A DNA stretch of 8,662 nucleotides from Gammaproteobacteria bacterium (lineage in GTDB: Bacteria; Pseudomonadota; Gammaproteobacteria; GRL18). The DNA is taken from positions 1-8,662 of the forward strand of contig JANELJ010000074.1 of the NCBI GenBank assembly GCA_024511395.1. The letters run 5' to 3'. Positions 5,197 through 8,662 of this stretch are shown piece by piece (the stretch's first letter is position 1; every line of letters begins with the position of its first letter). The notes beneath the pieces were generated by a model that worked only from the letters and a program-made list of their open reading frames with translations, did no database searches and was not told where the DNA came from. A program made the translations under genes and the position numbers.

Positions 5197-8100
5197 AGCG
5201 ACCAAAGAAGCCCTTACAGGCCACCAGTAATATCGCAGCTTGGTCAATACGCCATCCCATTGGCGTTAATATGATTGCCCTGGCTCTTCTGGTACTGGGC
5301 ATTTTTATGTACCAGCGTCTGGGCGTAAACCTGTTACCGGATATTATTTACCCCGATGTCCGAGTTCGGGTCGTGGATCCCGGTGTTCCGGCGACCATTA
5401 TGGAAGACAAGGTGACCCGCCAGCTGGAAGAACAGCTGGCCATTACCGAAGGTGCCATTTCAGTACAGTCCCGTACTACAGAAAGCCGCAGCTCAGTTGA
5501 TTTAAGCTTCCCCTATGGTACTGATATTGACATTGCCCTGCGTGATGCCAGTAACCGTCTGGATCGGGCCAAACGATTCTTACCCGATAGTATTGAACCG
5601 CCCATTATTTACAAACGTGATCCGTCCCAGATCCCGGTTATTGAATTTATTGTCAGCTCCAGCCGCCGCTCACCTGTAGATTTAAGAAGTTATGTCGATT
5701 ATCAGCTCAGCAAATGGTTTATTAACCTGCCCGGTGTCGCCTCCACGGAAGTAGGCGGCGGGCTGGTACGGGAAATTCAGATGCTGGTGGATCAGCAACG
5801 CCTAGCCTCACATCATTTAAGTTTTAAAGACCTGGAAACCATTCTGGAAACAGAAAACCAAGACATTGCCGCCGGACGCATCTATACCGCCTCCGATGAA
5901 TTAAGCACCCGCACTGAAGCCCGTTTTGAATCACTGCAGGAATTAAGGCAATTCCCCCTTTCCGGATCAGCCAGCCGGCGTATAGAAGATACAGTTAAAC
6001 TAGATGAAGTTGCAACGGTTCTGGACACCCATGAAGATGAACGGGTACGGATCCGGCTCAACGGTATGGAAGGGGTTAAGCTTTCTGTGCAGAAGCAGCC
6101 CCAGGCCAATACCATTAAAGTCGTGGATGCCGTACACCAGCGCATTACCCAGTTACAGAACGATCAGTTAGTACCCAAAGATATTGATATTACTACTGTA
6201 GATGATCAGGCGGTATTTATTAAACACGCATTAAATAACGCCGCCCGCGCAGCCCTTTCCGGCGCCATCCTGGCCATGCTGGTGGTGTATCTTTTTCTGG
6301 GTGATTTACGCCGCACCCTGATCATCGGCAGCGCTATTCCATTGGCCATTGTTATTACATTTATAATTATGGAAGTCACCGGACTGACCCTAAATATTAT
6401 GACCTTGGGCGGTCTGGCTCTGGGCATTGGTATGCTGGTGGACAGTACGATTGTCATGCTGGAAAACATTTCCCGACATCAGCAGCAGTCATTACAGAAA
6501 TCAGAAAATGATGATTTTGAAAAGAATAGCTCTGACAATAATATCGCATCTGCACTTTTAGCTGCCAATGAGGTAAACAGCGCCATTGTAGCTTCTACCA
6601 GCACTAATCTGGCTGCGGTACTCCCCTTCCTGTTTATGGGCGGTCTGGTTGGCCTGTTATTTCAGGAACTGATCATTACCATTTCGGCGGCCATTATTTC
6701 CTCTATGCTAGTATCGCTCACCCTGGTACCAAGTCTTGCAGCACGTTTAAAGCCAGTTAAACATCGCCGCCCCTTGCGCCTGTTTACTGTTATTGCCGAC
6801 AGTTATGAGCGCAGTGTAAGGTTTATCGTGCGCCATTCCTGGCTGCCGTTTATTATTTTAATACCAGCCTTATATTTCAGCGGCCAGTATATTATCAATG
6901 AAAAACAGATCTTTCTGCCGAAGATTGATGAAGGTCGAATTTATCTGAGCATATCCGGTGAGCCTGGCATGCGCCTGGATGAAATGGATGACGTGGTCAA
7001 CAAAATTGAAAACCTGTTGCTAGACGATAAGGATGTCATTACCGTTTTTAGTACCATTGGCGGCAGTATCTTTGGCCGTTCACAACGTGAAAGTAGCAAC
7101 AACAGTTCCATCAAGATCCAGCTACTGCCATCCTCACAACATAACTTGAGTGCCCAGCAGTGGATCGCTATGATCAAACCCAAAATCAATAAACTGAACC
7201 TAGTGGGCATTAAGACACGAATGTTTGTACGCGGTGTGCGCGGTGTCCGCTTGGGTAAAAGCGATGAAAAAATAAGTCTGAGAGTACAGGGTGAAAATCT
7301 GCAGGTACTCAATGATATCGGCAACCAGCTGGTTGATAAACTCCGCTCTGTACCCGGATTAAGAAACCTGAAGCAGACCTACGAGGAAACTCATAAGGAG
7401 TTAAAAATAAAGATCCGCCGCAAACGGGCTGCCGATCTGGGTGTCAATGCCAGGGACATAGGCCATGCCTTAAAGGTGGCACTGGACGGTATTGTGGTAT
7501 CCGATTTTATTGAAGGCGACCGAGAATACAATATCCGTCTGCGCCTGCCCCGCTCGGAAGTCCTGTCCAATGATGACTTAAAACATATTCTAATCAAATA
7601 TCATAATGGCCAGCCTGTTTATATCAATGACGTGGCCGAACTGCAATTTTCAGCCTCTCCTTCGGTTATTGAACGGGATAATCAGCGGCGTATTGTTGAA
7701 GTAACGGCCAGCCTGGTTAACGATGATGATCTGCTGGCCGTAATGACCCGGATTGAACAGACGCTTAAAGATTTCCCCTTACCCGAAGGCTATTATCTGT
7801 ATAACGGCGGTGCTAATAAGGAGATTAAAGAAGGCCGTGATATGAGCCTGATATTATTTACTCTGGCCATCTTCCTGGTATTTGTCGTTATGGCGGTTCA
7901 GTATGAGTCGTTAAAGAATCCGCTGGTGATCCTGCTGGGCATTCCCTTTATGATCATTGGTGTCGCCGGCGGCCTGTACTTTAGAGAATTGCCGGTTTCC
8001 ATGCCGGTCTGGCTGGGCCTGATTATGCTGGCCGGTATTGTGGTCAATAATGCCATTGTCCTGGTGGAACAGATTGAACTGGAACGAAACCGAGGGCTGG

Positions 8101-8342
8101 CTCTGGTAACGGCTATCACTCATGCTGCCCGTTTAAGACTGCGACCGATTTTAATGACCAGCATAACCACTGTAGTGGGTATGCTGCCTTTGTCCATTGG
8201 TTTTGGTGAAGGCGCCGAAATGCTTCAGCCCCTGGCGGCCGTTATTGTCTGGGGGTTGAGTTTTTCCATGCTGGTGAGTTTGCTGGTGATCCCTTCACTG
8301 TATTATCTGTTTCATATTAGGAGGGGGGAGGTTAGGTTTTAA
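5193..8342 (+). CDS. RND efflux permease (AcrB-like superfamily)
   Basis: This 1049-residue inner-membrane protein has full RND length and the duplicated layout: TM1 (22-42), large periplasmic loop (43-345), TM2-6 (350-513), TM7 (548-566), second periplasmic loop (567-882), TM8-12 (884-1038). Motifs match the family: NLLPDIIYP after TM1, GMLVDSTIV in TM4, VNNAIVLVE in TM10, RLRPILMTS at TM11. The proton-relay Asp is D417. The second Asp of AcrB is S418, and the TM10 Lys of AcrB is replaced by Asn (N952-N953); R984 is kept. This VDxx/VNNA combination occurs in many RND branches that are not classical AcrB, so it probably still couples to protons. A polar, charged linker (about 430-455) follows TM4. 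It should trimerise with the upstream adaptor to expel an unidentified compound. No outer-membrane channel or regulator gene lies nearby. Confidence 0.92.
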   Translation: MKRPKKPLQATSNIAAWSIRHPIGVNMIALALLVLGIFMYQRLGVNLLPDIIYPDVRVRVVDPGVPATIMEDKVTRQLEEQLAITEGAISVQSRTTESRSSVDLSFPYGTDIDIALRDASNRLDRAKRFLPDSIEPPIIYKRDPSQIPVIEFIVSSSRRSPVDLRSYVDYQLSKWFINLPGVASTEVGGGLVREIQMLVDQQRLASHHLSFKDLETILETENQDIAAGRIYTASDELSTRTEARFESLQELRQFPLSGSASRRIEDTVKLDEVATVLDTHEDERVRIRLNGMEGVKLSVQKQPQANTIKVVDAVHQRITQLQNDQLVPKDIDITTVDDQAVFIKHALNNAARAALSGAILAMLVVYLFLGDLRRTLIIGSAIPLAIVITFIIMEVTGLTLNIMTLGGLALGIGMLVDSTIVMLENISRHQQQSLQKSENDDFEKNSSDNNIASALLAANEVNSAIVASTSTNLAAVLPFLFMGGLVGLLFQELIITISAAIISSMLVSLTLVPSLAARLKPVKHRRPLRLFTVIADSYERSVRFIVRHSWLPFIILIPALYFSGQYIINEKQIFLPKIDEGRIYLSISGEPGMRLDEMDDVVNKIENLLLDDKDVITVFSTIGGSIFGRSQRESSNNSSIKIQLLPSSQHNLSAQQWIAMIKPKINKLNLVGIKTRMFVRGVRGVRLGKSDEKISLRVQGENLQVLNDIGNQLVDKLRSVPGLRNLKQTYEETHKELKIKIRRKRAADLGVNARDIGHALKVALDGIVVSDFIEGDREYNIRLRLPRSEVLSNDDLKHILIKYHNGQPVYINDVAELQFSASPSVIERDNQRRIVEVTASLVNDDDLLAVMTRIEQTLKDFPLPEGYYLYNGGANKEIKEGRDMSLILFTLAIFLVFVVMAVQYESLKNPLVILLGIPFMIIGVAGGLYFRELPVSMPVWLGLIMLAGIVVNNAIVLVEQIELERNRGLALVTAITHAARLRLRPILMTSITTVVGMLPLSIGFGEGAEMLQPLAAVIVWGLSFSMLVSLLVIPSLYYLFHIRRGEVRF

Positions 8343-8352
8343 GCAGACTGGT

Positions 8353-8662
8353 TTAGAAATTTTTAATAATACTAAAAACGGTTTTGCCTTCGCAGGGGAA
8401 GCTCTGTGAACATTCTTCAGATTTTTCACCGGCGTTGATGTCAATATAGTCCACTTTTAGCTTCATTCCCTTATAGGTAGTGGATATACCTACACTCCAG
8501 TCCTAGTAGTCTTTCATACCGCCCTTTTCAGGCTTGTTTTTAAACTGGTTCCAGCCATAGCAGGTTTCAACGGAGAACAGTTTTTTACCGGTACGGCCAC
8601 ACCCAGCTCGTAATTGTAATACTCACCCATGCCGTAGGAATCGGGACTGTATTTAGCCCACC
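8353..8662 (-). pseudogene. TorF-like porin, 3' part, disrupted
   Basis: Read on the minus strand, this stretch gives the end of a beta-barrel protein of the TorF / TIGR02001 putative porin type: alternating aromatic strands (EYYNYELGVAV; LFSVETCYGWNQF; DWSVGISTTYKGMKLKVDYID), two late cysteines, and a final strand TVFSIIKNF ending in Phe before the TAA at 8353-8355. Two lesions interrupt it. An in-frame TAG lies at 8503-8505 (DY-stop-DW). A -1 frameshift lies at about 8581-8591, most simply loss of one A from a run of seven that is now six (GTAAAAAACTG). The 5' part lies outside the window. It converges on the RND permease gene with only 10 bases between stop codons. Either the gene is decaying or the assembly carries errors here; the family match is from pattern recognition only. 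Confidence 0.65.

Noticed and set aside
6941..7324. 127-residue antisense open frame, and similar ones at 5882-6145, 6206-6469 and 7391-7597
   Set aside because: They are antisense to the intact RND permease frame and have compositions (Ser/Arg/Ile/Leu-rich) typical of reverse-strand shadows.

Overview
The window looks like a piece of a gammaproteobacterial chromosome. This rests on Gram-negative cell-envelope genes (a lipoprotein adaptor plus RND pump, a decayed TorF-type porin), a perfect REP-like hairpin, and protein-level resemblance. Coding DNA has moderate GC, while the intergenic DNA is distinctly AT-rich. I cannot name a genus. There are no RNA genes, transposases, integrases or CRISPR arrays.

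Layout. 1-192 is non-coding and carries two hairpins. 193-630 (-) is a small hemerythrin-like four-helix protein. 631-1148 is a 518-base AT-rich intergenic region with promoter-like, dyad and terminator-like signals. 1149-1550 (+) is a secreted single Sel1-repeat protein with a TTG start. It converges on a compact minus-strand operon read from 4034 down to 1590: an Atm1/HMT1-type ABC exporter, then a degenerate receiver-fold protein 4 nt downstream, then a glutaredoxin. Across a 106-base divergent promoter region lies a plus-strand pair, 4141-8342: a lipid-anchored RND periplasmic adaptor and a 1049-residue RND permease, overlapping by 4 nt (ATGA). At the right edge, on the minus strand, is the 3' part of a TorF-like porin gene broken by an in-frame stop and a frameshift.

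How the genes fit together. Atm1-type exporters are known to move glutathione-based substrates such as oxidised glutathione, glutathione persulfide or metal-glutathione adducts, and glutaredoxin is a glutathione-dependent thiol reductase, so the operon reads as a thiol/metal homeostasis unit. The protein between them keeps a CheY-like layout but has lost every phosphorelay residue, so it may be a pseudo-receiver that modulates the exporter or a partner. The RND pair would form the inner-membrane and periplasmic part of a tripartite pump, but no outer-membrane channel gene is present here. The shared divergent promoter allows, but does not prove, joint control.

Most of this is conventional. 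The best candidate for something undescribed is the exporter / pseudo-receiver / glutaredoxin operon. The broken porin and the hemerythrin-like protein with an apparently incomplete iron site are secondary points.
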